Shown here in pieces: positions 46,855 to 59,351 of a stretch of 64,000 nucleotides of DNA. Under the pieces are notes generated by a model. The model was not told where the DNA came from. It worked only from the letters and a program-made list of their open reading frames with translations, and searched no databases. Position numbers and translations under genes: made by a program. Positions within the stretch are counted from its first letter, which is position 1, and each line of letters begins with the position of its first letter. Source of the DNA: Papilionanthe hookeriana x Papilionanthe teres (taxonomy: Eukaryota; Streptophyta; Magnoliopsida; Asparagales; Orchidaceae); the NCBI GenBank assembly GCA_022702705.1, contig CM040423.1:125687852-125751851 (forward strand). Reading direction: 5' to 3'.

Positions 46855-47640
46855 AGTAGTGGATAGAGGGTCTCGTGGCTCCCTACGTGTTAATATAGAA
46901 AAGATTTGTACAAAAGTGGGAGGGGAGGTGGATCCCCACTTGTAAAGAAACTAAATATTATAATTAAACACACTCATAGAGGTTCCACCTCCCACAGTAC
47001 AAACTCGACGCATCCCCAAAAATGAAAAAACACACCAAAGTAGATATAGTCGATGCCAAAAAACACCCAAAAAAGAGATAAACCCCAAGTAGTGATCCTC
47101 AAACCAAAGAGACCAATCTCTGTAAAACCACATCTTTGTGAACAGATATTGGAGGACTTTGAAGTGTAAAAGGATGTAAAAAGTGTCTAAAGTAAACTAG
47201 ATGGCGTAAGAGCGAAAGTTCAGACGTCGTTCGACAAGCTTATATCCTCTGTAGCAATGATTTGGCTAAAGGATTCTTGCACAAAACTTTGAGAAAAGGA
47301 TATCTAAAAGCCCAATTCAAAAATAAATCATTTAAACCAATCCATGTATGCATCCAAATCAACGGAGAGAAAAATAGAAGGCTGAAGTAAGGAGATAACC
47401 CATCATGCTTAACTGAAGACCTGTAAACTTGTAGAAAATTTGGCCCCAAATCTAACATTTTGGGTTGACCGAGGGACTGTACCAATTCGGCCCCGACTCC
47501 AAAAAATTTGTAGCAAAAATTGGGTGGCAAAACAACCTTTTGAAATATATTCCAAAATTCCCCCAGCCATTGAATTCTCCAAAAAATATAAGCTTGAATT
47601 GTTCCTGCACATATACTCGGGAGAGCCCAGTAGAAAAATA
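46855..47640 (-). mobile_element. LINE-10: 5'-truncated group IV LINE tail
   Basis: 0.79 kb on the minus strand. 46855-47224 is nearly identical to the left half of LINE-6 (28071-28440), including the ATTAACACGTAGGGAGCC tail signature. From 47225 to 47640 it continues into degraded ORF2, which LINE-6 lacks. It ends where the 3' end of LINE-11 begins. Confidence 0.78.
47222..47640 (-). pseudogene. LINE-10 ORF2 remnant
   Basis: A weak frame reads PLIWMHTWIGLNDLFLNWAF, comparable to WFIWMHRNGVKYDG in the linker before RNase H of group I. Upstream, GEFWNIFQKVVLP could be the part after zf-RVT. No catalytic motif is visible. The assignment rests mainly on its position before a LINE tail. Confidence 0.5.
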
Positions 47641-47643
47641 AGG

Positions 47644-47922
47644 AGCAAAAAAATGCTCCCTACATGTTAATAAAAAAAGGGGTTACAAAAGGCTTCCCCA
47701 AAGGGAGCAAAACAAAACCCAGTACAACTCCACACCATATCCTTGTAAAAACTGCACATTCCTACCAAAAAAGTATACCCAAAGAGAAAACAATAACCCA
47801 AATAATAACCATGAGATCACCCTGAGAAGGTTGAAAATGGGACCAATCTCCAGTACAGGCTGAGGAGGAAGAAGCTTCATTCCGCAACAATTCTAAAATG
47901 TGGGGCCTGGAACACATTGTTG
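47644..47922 (-). mobile_element. LINE-11: short group I LINE 3' end
   Basis: About 280 bp resembling the LINE-8 3' UTR at 34862-35175: ATTAACATGTAGGGAGC, then TGGTGTGGAGTTGTACTGG, then CCAGGCCCCACAT. It is heavily 5'-truncated and has no coding part. It lies against the repeat that starts at 47923, not in a (TA)n run. Confidence 0.75.
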
Positions 47923-50230
47923 ACCTCATTTTTGATGAGGTCTTCTCTTCTTCTCTTTAGTACTTAGGATCTAGCCTTAGGCTTTTCCTTTGATTATCTT
48001 AGAGGATTAGAATTGGGACCCACCTTTTAGAAATTCAAACCACTTCTTAACTCCCCGCAAACTCCACAAACTCGATCGTAGACCCCTATTCACCTGAGGG
48101 TTGAAATCAAATGTGGAAGTTTAAAGGATGAGTTCCTATAGGACTCTTTGGCCTTAGGACTGCCCTGGGTGGCCTGGTCTGGTGAAGGGGCTGATTTAAA
48201 CACACACTACACTCATACACTATACTTTCACACACCTTCTAAAACCACACCTATACCTAACTTGACCTCCTGACTCATGTAGGTGATTCACATGGATGGT
48301 CCTTAACCCCTAAGCCCTTGGCTAAGAGGGTTAGGAACAACATGGTGAATGCCTCAAATGAGTCCCTTCATGGCTCATGTGGGCTTGATGTGGCTTCATG
48401 GCTCAACCAAAATGATTTCATTCCACTTATATTCACCCAATCTTCAATTTTTCAAATTTTCAATTTTTGACTCCCGGGACCCTACACCCGCTTAGCCTAC
48501 CCAAAACCCTTGAAATTACTCAAATTTTTGCAAAATTCCAAATCACCCAAAATTCTCCAAAATCATTCCTAAACATTTATCTCCACTCAAATTGACCATC
48601 CATACCCAAAAATACCAAAAATTCCAAAAAAACCTCCCAATACCCTCCAAATACCCCAAATACCCCTCTTGACCCAAAAATCCAAAAATTCAGAAAATTC
48701 CCAGAAAATTCCAGCCAATCCCAAATATTCCCAATTTCATTTTGTTCAACTACACCATGGGCTAATTTTGTCAATTTACCCCACTTTTGTCAAAACCCCC
48801 AATTTGACCCATTTTAACCCAAAGTGAACACAATGTCAAGCCAAACCTATCCAATTGACCCAAATTATGGTCCAATTCAATTCTAAACTTCAATTCAACA
48901 TTCCCAACACCAATTTAGACCAAATCCAAGTCCAATTTGATTGACTTTTCGATCCAATTTCACTTTTGGTCTTAAAGCCCAATTTGGACCCATGACCCAA
49001 ACCTAACCCAAACTCACCCAATTCAACTCCAATTAACCCCAAATCTTTTCTAAATCTTCCTTAGAATTCCCACAAGAAAAACACTAACATGATTTGCCCA
49101 AAATTTAGACCCAAACCCCACTCAAATTCAACCCAAAGCTAAAAGGCCCAATTTCGACCTAAACCCAAACCTAACCCAAATGAGCCCAAACCCCAAAATC
49201 AAAGCCCAACCAAAGTCAAAACCTCCTTGAAACACTCCCATAAACATTTCTCAACAATAATTTTACATCAATTTCAACCCTAGCCCAACATTGGCCCAAC
49301 TTGGCCCACTTGGACCTATATTGGCCCATTCACCAAAAGAACCCAAATTCAACCCAATTCAAACCCAAATCACTCCCAATTTGCTTCAAGTCACTCATGA
49401 TACATCCATGAGCTAAACCCAACAATTATTTGGCCCAACCTCTTTACAAAATTTCATCCCAAAATCCATTTTAAAATTCAAAAGGCCCATTCCTTAAACC
49501 ATCTTAAAAGCCCATCTAAAACCATTTCAAAAGGCCCATAATTGGTCCCAAAGCCCACATGATATTTCTCTACATCATCCATTCAATTAAAATCATCCCT
49601 AAGTCATGAACCAATGATCAAATAATTCTGAATGAAGCTTCATCCAAATTTTCACCAAAATATCCAAAATTCTTAAAACCCTTTTTTATGAAATTGACAA
49701 AACTTTTTCCAAGCCAAATGTGAGCCATTGAGCCATGTACAAGCCACATGGAAGCCATGGATACCACTTTCCACCTCACCAAGCCATTAATGGCAAGAAG
49801 AGGGGATTCTTTCCTAATCCTTCATTAAGCCCTTTTAACCATATTCATGTCACACTCTAAACCATGCTTAGCCACCTCACCATGGATGGAGACCTCACCA
49901 CTCCAATGAAGCTGAACCAAATGACTTTCTCTCGGCCCACACTGAGTCATGGGAGGGTGAACCAAACCCATTTGCATGAGTTGACCAAAATGAGCTCAAA
50001 ATACACTCTCCCCTATTCCATTTTAATCAAGCTTTTTTACACATGTCAAACTCCAATTGACTTCACCAAATTCAACCCCTGACCCACCTGACCTTGAGGG
50101 TGACCCATGCCTGACCGGCCAGCCACCAGGCCGCCGGAAAACACCATGGCCGAGAGCTCACATGTGAGCCAACCTAGGAATTCTCCCTTGCTGAGCTGCC
50201 CCATCCCCTAACTCTCCCTGGGAGGCCCTC
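47923..50230. repeat. Non-coding repeat, inverted relative of 1-1112, with an A/C-rich tract
   Basis: 47950-48430 resembles the reverse complement of 690-1110. From about 48430 to 49860 the plus strand is dominated by A and C with very little G (AACCCAAA, CCAATTTGACC and similar degenerate units). This mirrors the G/T-rich plus strand of 1-660. 49860-50230 becomes mixed and more GC-rich. No coding frame of note is seen. It could be the LTR or untranslated region of a large LTR retrotransposon; no gag or pol is present to prove it. Confidence 0.55.
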
Positions 50231-51060
50231 CACCCTCTCCTATTTAAACACCACCCCCTCTCGGCCATGAGAGGTGCTGAAAATAAACCTTAAGGAAATT
50301 CTGCCAAAATTGTTCCAGACTCCTCCCCATACACAGAGCACTTGATCCCCACTGAGATCCCCCTGCCATTTCTTCTCTGTGAGCTCAATTTCAGAGTTGA
50401 AATCTAGGCCCAAAACCAGGACACTTCTCCACAGTGAGCCAATCCCCAAATTGATTGGTTCTACACCTTCACCGGACCAAGGGAAGGAGTCCACCAGCAA
50501 AAGCCCCATCTCCAGGCCACCCAATTGCTCCAGCCTCCAAGCTTTGTGATCGGCTGTGGTCGAAATCCTACCTAGGCAATCCACCAGATCAGGAGACTTC
50601 ATCTGGAGCTTGCTGGGGTCCAATCGAAGGTGCGACAACACTCAGATCGAAGCCACACTTCTCTGAGCAAAGGTATGGCCTCACTCTTCTTCCTGAGCTT
50701 CTGAACATTCTTCATTTTTATTGCGTAAATTTCATCCCACATAAACCATATAGATGTGTTCGTCTTCTCAAGACGAATCCATAGAGCATAAGAACATGAA
50801 AATCCATTGAGTATCGAGTGAGATCGTAGGGATTGAGTGTGGACAGCTCTCGGGTGAGGACGCTCGAGGACGATGAACGGATGCCGTCCATTCAATACAC
50901 GCACGTACGGACGGCTCAGATGGCCTCAGATCAGGAGACGGTACGAGAACAGCGGGGCCCGGGCTGCTGACTCAGATGGCGGCGTCGAATGGGAGCACGC
51001 CACGCGGCGTTTCGGAGCTGCCGAGGTTGACGCGGCGCCGCGTGGATAAATAGAAAATTA
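50231..51060. repeat. GC-richer non-coding segment with a TATA-like box
   Basis: CCTATTTAAACACC at 50239-50252 is followed about 30 bp downstream by a mixed leader-like sequence. 50820-51055 is GC-rich, with GGACGGCTCAGATGGC and GCGGCGCCGCGTGG. No conserved protein is readable; the frames of 100-133 codons here overlap on both strands and resemble nothing I know. Promoter and leader of an LTR element is one possible reading. Confidence 0.4.
50241..50248 (+). promoter_or_regulatory. TATA-like box (TATTTAAA)
   Basis: It lies in CTCTCCTATTTAAACACC, a C-rich context with a TATA-like core. No transcript start or product is known. Confidence 0.3.
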
Positions 51061-52852
51061 GGGATTTTTCCGATTTATTTAATTCCCTAAACTTCAAAAA
51101 TTCATAACTTTGTGTAGAAAAATCGAAAAATAAAATAAAAATACGCTCTTGCTCGAGTGAACGCAGGAGAATAATGTGGAAAAGAAATTATTTATTTTCA
51201 TCAAGTATTTTATTTTTAATAATTTATTTACCCTCTGCATATTTTTAATTCTCCATGCATGTATACAATTCACCATGGCATGAGACCATAGGAGCTTTGA
51301 AGCCTCCGAATTTAGGAACATTCCCCGAATTTTCCAAAGTCAGAGGCCATACCTATGAAAAGATATTGATTTTTCAAATTCATGTTACTCTTTTGAGTAT
51401 TTTAATTCCAATAAATAGCATGTTGTGAAATAAATTCTAGGAAAATTTGGTGATGTTCCTTATGACCAGACGACCCTATGAAAAATATATTTTGAGTTAA
51501 CTCACTTAAAACAACCCTAATTGGCTTAAACACCCAAAATAGATCTCTAATTAATTAGAGCTAACCATACATCAAATTGACTTGAAATCAATTCTCCACT
51601 GACCTTTAGGATCAGAGGAACCCACCATAAAAATTTGAGGTCAATTGGACTTGGTTAGCCCTACTAAATGGGTTGATTAAGCCACTTAGTCATTTTAAAC
51701 TTTAAAAATTCATAACTTTCAAAATATCTTTCAAAAATTCACCAAATTGGTTTTAGAGCCTCTCTGATATCGGGAGAATTTAAGAAAATTAAAATTTTAA
51801 TTTTCTAAAAAAGTTTATTTTTAATATTATTTTAATATTTTAATAATTAAAAAATAATAAAAATCACAAAAATAATAAAATTCACCAAAATGTCACATTT
51901 TAAATTTTAATCACTTAGGAACAAACCCTATATTTTTCTTAGGTATATTTTATGAGATATTAAATTTTAAAGCCCTAGGGTAATTTTAAAATTAAAAAAA
52001 ATGTATTTACTAGCATTTTCACTAAAATAATTATAATAAATAATAGAAAAATCAGAAAATTACAAAATTTGATTCTCTGATTTCCTTGATATCAGGGAGA
52101 TTTTTGAAAAATATAAAATTCATTTTTCAACATTTATTTTATTTTTAAATTAATTAACACTCCAAAACTTAAAATAATTATAATAAAAATAATATAATTC
52201 AAAAAATCACCAAAATTGGTCCAAGTGGTCCTCTCGGTCATTAGGAATGTCCCCTAATTTTCTTAAGGACAGAAGCTTTCCCTTGGTCATGTTATTAAAT
52301 TTTCCTTGAAATCTCTATTTTCTACCAAAAATAATTATATAGATAAATTAAATACAGAAAAATCACATTTTCTCCTCTCATGTCTTTATTGACATATGAA
52401 TGAAGTCACATAAAAATTTCAAGTTCATTTGAGTTCAATTTAGTGAGTTATGAAATTATTAAGCTTAAAGGGTAAAGTGGTAATTAAAATTTTTAATCCT
52501 TAATTAAAACTTTAGGTTTAATAAATAATTAACAAGTAAAATATTTGATCCTAATCTGATTTGGATGATTGAAATTTAAATAATTAATGGGTAGAAACCC
52601 ATTAAGCAATTTAAAATGATTAAACCTTAATTAAATAGTTGATTAAATTTGGAAGAATAATAAAATTGGAATTATTAAAATAGGGATATTATTAGGAAGA
52701 GATTTATTCTTTAATTTAAAAATCCCTAAATTAATTATCTCATTAATATTCAATTCTTAATTAAAATGATAACTCAAATTTAAAATATATTAAAAGACTT
52801 AATCATTAAACTAAAATTAAATTATTAAACTCTTTTAAAAATTTCAAATGAA
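51061..52852. repeat. AT-rich non-coding region with diverged internal repeats
   Basis: AAAATTCATAACTTT occurs at about 51095 and 51708. A motif like CTCTGATNTCNGGGAGATTT occurs at about 51760 and 52073, and related CCTCTCGGTCATTAGGAATG and CCTCCGAATTTAGGAACATT occur at about 52230 and 51302. This suggests an old tandem duplication of a 300-450-bp unit. No gene is visible. Confidence 0.5.
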
Positions 52853-53245
52853 ATTAAAAATAAAATAAAATTAAAAAATTAAATTAAATTAAGTAAATTA
52901 AATTGAACTAAATTAAATTAAATTAAATTAAAATTTAAAGTTGAATTAAATTAAAGATTAAATTAAATTAAATTAAATAAACAAATTAAATTAAATTGAA
53001 TGAATAAATTAAATTAAATTAAATTAAATAAATAAAATCAAATTAAATTAAGTAAAATAAAATAAAATAAAATTAAATTAAATTAAATTAAATTAAATTA
53101 AAATTAAATTAAATCAAATTAAATTAAAATTAAATCAAATCAAATTAATTTAATTTAACATCAAATCAAACTAAATTGAATTAAATTGAATTAAATTAAA
53201 TTAAAACTCAATTAAATTAAATTAAATTAAATTCAGTTGAATTAA
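52853..53245. repeat. (AAATT)n minisatellite
   Basis: About 390 bp made of AAATT with occasional AAATC, AAATG and AAAATT units. It is a pentanucleotide simple repeat. Confidence 0.92.
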
Positions 53246-55323
53246 ATATAACATCACCAAAGACATAAAAAATTCAAAATAAATCTAAAATAACTTGAAC
53301 ACTATTCCAAATTTAAACCCATTAATGGAAATTAAACTAAATCACAAACCATTTGAACACCAATTTACCTTCAAAAGCTTCATAACTCCTAAACAGAATA
53401 TTAAATGAAATGTTACTTCACTTATAGGACATTCAAATATCCTAGTTCACTGAGTAAGATAATAACAAAACTTAACTAAACCTCGGACGATTAATTCATT
53501 TGTGTAATCGAATTCATTTGGACTTAAAACAATCCTAGAAATATCGAAAAGATGTTTAAGATTCTTCTTACGCACTTCCTCAATATGATAGGATATTTAT
53601 AAGAACAATTGAACCCAATTGTTCTTTGATGAAGAAAATCGTCTTCAAACAAAAACACAAGGAATCTAGACGTCATAGGAAATTACTAGCTATAGGATTA
53701 GGAATTTGGTAGAAAACCATAACCCTTACCTTAGCTTTACCTAGGAACTTGCTTAAATATTCTAATTGTGTTTTAAGTGCAACATTGGGATGACTGGAAG
53801 ACCCTCCGGTGTACGCTTTTATTTTATTGCAATTTACTTTCTTGCAATTTACAATATTGCAATTTCATTAATCGCATCGCACTTACTTTTCTTGCATGAT
53901 AAATAACTGTTGCATGAAAAACCCACACCTTTAGGATAGTCCCTAAAACTGAAACCAAAACTAAGTTAAAAGTCATTACAAGATAAAATTCACCGCCACA
54001 ATATTTCAAAATATAAAATAACTCAAAATTTAATCACAAACGAACACAAAACTACAATTACAACTAAATTAAAACGTCCCGTTGGATGATCTGGAATACC
54101 TCGGATGATGTAACCTACATGTTGCTAACGGGATTTCCCACGTGCCTAAATGAAAGTGTGGAACTCATTCAGTTGAGTTTAGCAAATTCATTTGGACTAA
54201 GTGAATCCGATAAAAATAATGATGCCGGAAGGATGGAACCGTGGGATCTTAACCGGTGTCATTATAATCAACTTTAAGATTTGTTTTATTTAAAACATAA
54301 AAAACACTTGGAAATTAAGATTTTCTCTAAACCAAAACACTTTTCTCATCCCCCGATTTATGACTTCTAAAACTAAAACTCTACAACAACAAGGAGCTCG
54401 GAGCATGGTGGGCAAGACGGCCATCGTCATCGATAAAACCCGAGTCTACTTCAAAGAAACTTTCCTAGAATTAAATAACAAAGCCATAGGACTTCGAGGT
54501 AGTTTGCCTAGTGCAACATAAATCCTCAACCCTTCGTTAGGCATTTGCATAGCAAATTAAGCCCTAACCGGTCTTAGGATTCCGAGGTAGTCGTCCGATA
54601 TGACATAAACCCTCACATCTTCGAGGCTATTCGTATGATTCAGTCATATAAATATAAGCCCTAATTAGTTAAAATTGGCGAGATCAAAACATTAAATAAA
54701 CATTAGGACTTTCCTAAATCCAAGCCAAACAATAGGATAGTCGGGAAATTACCGAAGTTCACTTCGAATCCGTAATTTCTCCTACCTTTCTTTCTTTAAA
54801 TTCTCAAAACAAAATGTTCCAAACTTGATCCATTCCCTATTGAAATTCCAAAATTCAATCCCTTGAAAACTTAAACTTTGAAATCCTCGAGAGCAGAATT
54901 ATTGATTATTATCGAGAGTTTTCTTAGGTGATTCCCATCACTTAAGATGTAATTAACTATATGGGCTTGCCTTTATAGGAATTTCAAAGAACCTGTGTAA
55001 TATAAACCCCGTTTAATGTTTTCATATTAAGCAGGGTAATTTGTCGGCTTATAAAATTGGTTCGCAGACCAAACGGATGTCACAAATCTTCTAGTTTATT
55101 TAATCGAGCCCCACCGTCAAGCAGCGTGTCTATCCTTAGGGATAGATACACGGTTTGTGGTGCGGTGCTCGTTTATATAAACTATTCGGGATGTGAGATC
55201 GGTTTAATCTCATATCTTAAAACCTTCAAATTTAAAATTATTTTCAAAGTCAAATACTACTTTTCAAAATTATTTATTTAAATTAAATTAAAATTCACCG
55301 ACAACTTCTGTTAGGCGATTCCC
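53246..55323. repeat. Unclassified non-coding repeat
   Basis: TTGCAATTTAC-like units occur three times at 53827-53860. CTAACGGGATTTCCCACG lies near 54127. GGACTTCGAGGTAGT near 54490 and GGATTCCGAGGTAGT near 54580 mark a diverged pair of about 90 bp. No coding frame is supported. It probably belongs to the same large element as 47923-53245, because no boundary is visible between them. Confidence 0.4.
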
Positions 55324-58300
55324 TTTTTTTTAAATAAAACACACAACCTAAAAATATGCCGACAGACATCTGCTTCAAAGAGAAATTTCAGTTGAGGTGG
55401 TGGGATGTAGGCAATTTTAACTTCCTGGTCAGAGAGAGCAGCTTGGGCAATCCAGTTGGCCGGCCTATTGCCTTCCCTATGAATGAAATTAAACTGGATG
55501 GACAGCTGATATGTGAAAGCTTTTAATTTTTTAACCCATTGGGAGTGATGCCAGGGTGGTCCAAGATCATGCTGCAGATACTGAATAAGGGTGCTGGAGT
55601 CTCCCTCCACAATAATATTGGACCAGCTGTTATGAACAGCAATATAAATTACCCAAAAAACTGCTGCGCTTTAGCCTCCATTGGGTCAGCTGCCAAAATG
55701 GGGAATTGAGAGTAACAAATACAGTTTCTTTTATAATTCCTGAAGATTCCACCAAAGCCAGCAATCCCCTTATTGAAGGCACCATCTGTGTTGACTTTAA
55801 GGGTGAGGTGACTGGGAGCTTTCCAATGTATGAGGAGAATTTTCGTCTGTTTTGGATGGTTAGGGGGGTATTCAAGATATTAGGAAACTTCTTGTGAGTG
55901 ATCAATTTGGAAATGAAGGAAAGGCAGTTGACCACCACCAAGTCAGCCCGACTGACCTTGTCCTCATACTTCACCCCGTTCTTGTGCATCCAAATGAACC
56001 AAGCTACAATAAAAGGAATGCAGCCACCCTTGGTCTTTTGCCATGATGTCCAGTAAACACTCAGGTCCTGCCAATCCAGCATTAGAGTGTTTATGTTCAA
56101 ACACCTTAAGATGTCAGTCCAAACTCTCTGAGAGAAATAGCATGAGAAAATAAGATGTTGAATTGTTTCATCATGGTTGCCACATAAACAGCATCTGGAG
56201 GGTCCCCTTAAACCTTTCAATTTTATAATATCATCTGTTGAGATGCATTTATGGAAAACTCTCCATATCATGAAAGACATAGAAGGGGTGAGGAACCTGT
56301 TCCATATCACCTTGCCCCCGCTGGCAGGAGTCCAGTTATAGATCTGTTGATAAATGTGTTTAGCGAGGGAGTGCTGTCTACCAGAGGTCCAAATGATTTT
56401 ATTAGGAAGTGATCTGTCAAACTGAATTTTGGATATTTGTCTAGCAGAATCAGCCTCCAGGAGTTGTAGAAGTTTATGGTCTGACCAGTTGTTTCCCTCC
56501 CAGCAAGTAGCCACTGAAAACTGAGTTCTAACTGTATCAGGTAAAGTAATCAACATCTCACCTGGACACCACCTGTCTTGCCAAAAAAGAATTTCCCCCT
56601 TGCCCAGCTCCCACAGGAAAAGAGATTCAGCCATCTCCTTAATTCTTACCATCTGTTTCCAGATTCTTGAAGCTCCAGGTTTAATCTGGGCAGAAGATGG
56701 ATGTTAATCCTTGCAGTATTTTTCTTTTCAAGAATTTAGCCCAAAGAGATTTCTGTTGTCTAAAGAGAATCCAAAGTTTGCAAAAGTTCACCCTCTGCAG
56801 TTGATCTAGACCTTTATAGCCCAGGCCACCAGCACCTTTAGGTATAGCCAGTTTCTGCCAATTGGCCCAGTGGAGCTGATTCCTTTGCCCTGACCAAAGG
56901 AACCTGTTGAAAATTCTTTCAATCTGTTGTCTGGAGCTTTTCTTCATGCTAGTCATCTAGAGAATATAAGATGGGAAAGTGGTTAGTATTCTAGCCAGGA
57001 GGATAATTCTCTCCCCAGAGGAAAGGTAAGAGTTTTCCCAATTAGACAGCTGTGCATTGAGTTTCCTAATAATTTCATCAAACTGAATTTTCTTGGATCT
57101 TCCTCTGGTTAGCATCACCCCTAAGTATTTCAGTGGAAGCTGGGCTTTAGTAAATCCACTAAATTGAGTGATCCTGTGGGAGCTGGTAGGGGGAATGTGC
57201 TTGGGGCAGATCACCTCACATTTAGTATGGTTGAATTGTAGGCCAGATATTTGTTGAAAGTGAGTGAGGCACTCATAAATTCTTTTAGCTGCAGGTTTAG
57301 AAGCCCTGGAGAAAAGCATTATATCATCTGCATACATCAAGTGGGAAATGGCCATGTTAGATTTGTGATGATATCTAGCATATGGATAAGAAGTGACCTT
57401 GATCTCCAGCAGCTTAGAAAAATAGTCCATAGCAATTATGAAGATGGTATGAGATAATGGATCCCCTTGTTTCAGACCCCTAGTAGCTTGGAACCCACCA
57501 CAGCAGTTGCCATTAATAAGAATAGAAAATGGTTATGTAGCAGCCATCTTTTAATCAAATGGCTGAAACCATCAGGGAAACCTTTGGCATGCAAGACCTG
57601 AAGAATGAAATTCCAATCAATTGAGTCATAAGCTTTCTTTATGTCAAGTTTGTAAATAATATTTCCCCCCTGCAAGTGTTGTCCAAATCAAGCATCAACT
57701 CTTGTGAAAGGAGAACATTTTAAGTAATAAGTCTGCCTTTAACAAAAGCAGACTGACTGGGGCTAATAATTTTATCAAGTAGGGGTTGAAGTCTTCCCAC
57801 AAGAATTTTGCTGATAATTTTGCTTATAACAGTTGTGAGGCTAATAGGCCTGTAATGGTGTCAGTTCTTGGGAGTAGCATTCTTGGGTATGAGCACAATG
57901 GTGGAAGCATGGAAGTAGCTAGGTAACTCATTATCCTGAAAAAAACTCTGAACAGCAGCAATAACCTTCCCCTTGCAAATACCCCATGTCTTTTTATAAA
58001 AGTCAGCAGTATACCCATCCGGGCCAGCAGCTTTAGAACTATCAATGGAACTAAGGGCTTCCCAAATCTCCTCCTGAGATGGTGTGTCAGTCAGATTGGT
58101 GTTAGTGAATTGATGATCAACCCTGAAAAGGCTGTTATCAATAGTAGTTTTGATAGTTGATGAGTAAGTGAGGAGTTTATGAAAATAGTTGACAGCATCT
58201 TCAGCAATATCAGCATTGTCCCTGAGCACTGCCCCTTGTTCATTTTTCAATGGTGTGGATGGTGTTGCACTTCCTTCTATATTTGATCCAAGCATGATAG

Positions 58301-59351
58301 AATTTTGTATTTCTGTCCCCATCTTTGAATTTAATGCCAACAGCCTTCTGCCTCAGCAATTGGTCTTGCCAATTAAGTAATGTAAGAAGGTTCTCTTGAA
58401 CAGCAATAAGAGGACCATATTTAGAGTCATCCATCTGAGAAGCTGCTTCCAAGTTATTAACTTCCTCCTCAGCCTTATTGACACCATGATAAAGATCACC
58501 AATACATTCCCAACTCCATTTTCTAAGAATACCTGCAAGGTTTATTTGCAGCAGCTGTAACCTTATGAAAGGGTTAGAATGAAAACACCCATTCCAGTGT
58601 TGAGAAATGAGAGACAAGAAATTGTTATGAGAAGACCAAAAATTTAAATATCTAAAAGGGGTAGGGGAGGTTTGATGAGTGGGTGAAGTAATATATATGA
58701 TTAATGGTCTGTGGTCTGAACCAGCAAAATTCAGATGATTGATGGTGGTGTAGAGGAAATTTTGATGCCAAGCACTGTTGGCCAAAAAGCTATCTAATCT
58801 TTCCCAAATTTTTCTTCTTCTCTAGGTGAACTTGTTACCTTGAAATCCCAGGTCAAACAGGGCAGCCTTCTGGATATTGTCATTAAACTCAATGATTTTA
58901 TTGAGGTTGGGTGGTCTTCCTTCTAACTTTTCATCAGTAGAAGCAATACTGTTGAAATCACCACCCACAATCCAGATGGAGTCTTCCTGAGTGCTAATTT
59001 TGTGGATTTCTTGCCATAGCTCAGTTCTAGCTGACCTGGTACATCCAGCATACACAAAAGTTGCTGCAAATTTACTGCTGCTAAATGAGCAATGCATGTG
59101 AATCAGTTGAGGATGATCAACAATCACCTTCCACTGGATTTCATTTCTACAAATGATCCAAATCTTATTAGATGAGTTAGTAAAAAAGGAACACCCAGGA
59201 AACCTGGTGAGGATTTTTTGTTGGTGTTTCTGTACATGGGTTCCAAAAGTACCAAACACCAAAGTTTGTGTTTTTTGTATAAATGAATTAATCTTTTGAA
59301 AGATTGGGGGTGGGCAACACCCCTTATGTTACAACAGATGAAATTAAACAT
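55311..59351 (-). pseudogene. LINE-12 ORF2 (endonuclease, RT, zf-RVT, RNase H)
   Basis: It starts at 59351 (MFNFICCNIRGVAHPQS; the usual CWN is CCN). Endonuclease: VGGDFNSIAST, then NHLNFAGSDHRPLIIYI. RT: SSKAAGPDGYTADFYKKTW, LDIKKAYDSIDW and HLMYADDIMLF, with YADD intact at 57323-57334; the thumb has SYLSSGERIILL. A 340-residue frame (56652-55630) has complete zf-RVT (LTPSMSFMIWRVF, STDDIIKLKGLRGPSRCCLCGNHDETIQHLIFSC in segments) and then shifts inside RNase H. The last frame has EGDSSTLI and HREGNRPANWIA. It ends in Lys codons from the A-run. About seven frame changes. Confidence 0.9.
57323..57334 (-). other. RT active site YADD in LINE-12
   Basis: HLMYADDIMLF, with both catalytic Asp present. 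Confidence 0.92.

Noticed and set aside
50240..50904. Overlapping frames of 100-133 residues on both strands near the TATA-like box
   Set aside because: They overlap each other on opposite strands, lack recognisable domains, and lie within a non-coding repeat.
47923..55323. Host gene or ncRNA in the longest LINE-free stretch
   Set aside because: No conserved frame, splice pattern or RNA motif was seen; the first kilobase is repeated at the other end of the window.
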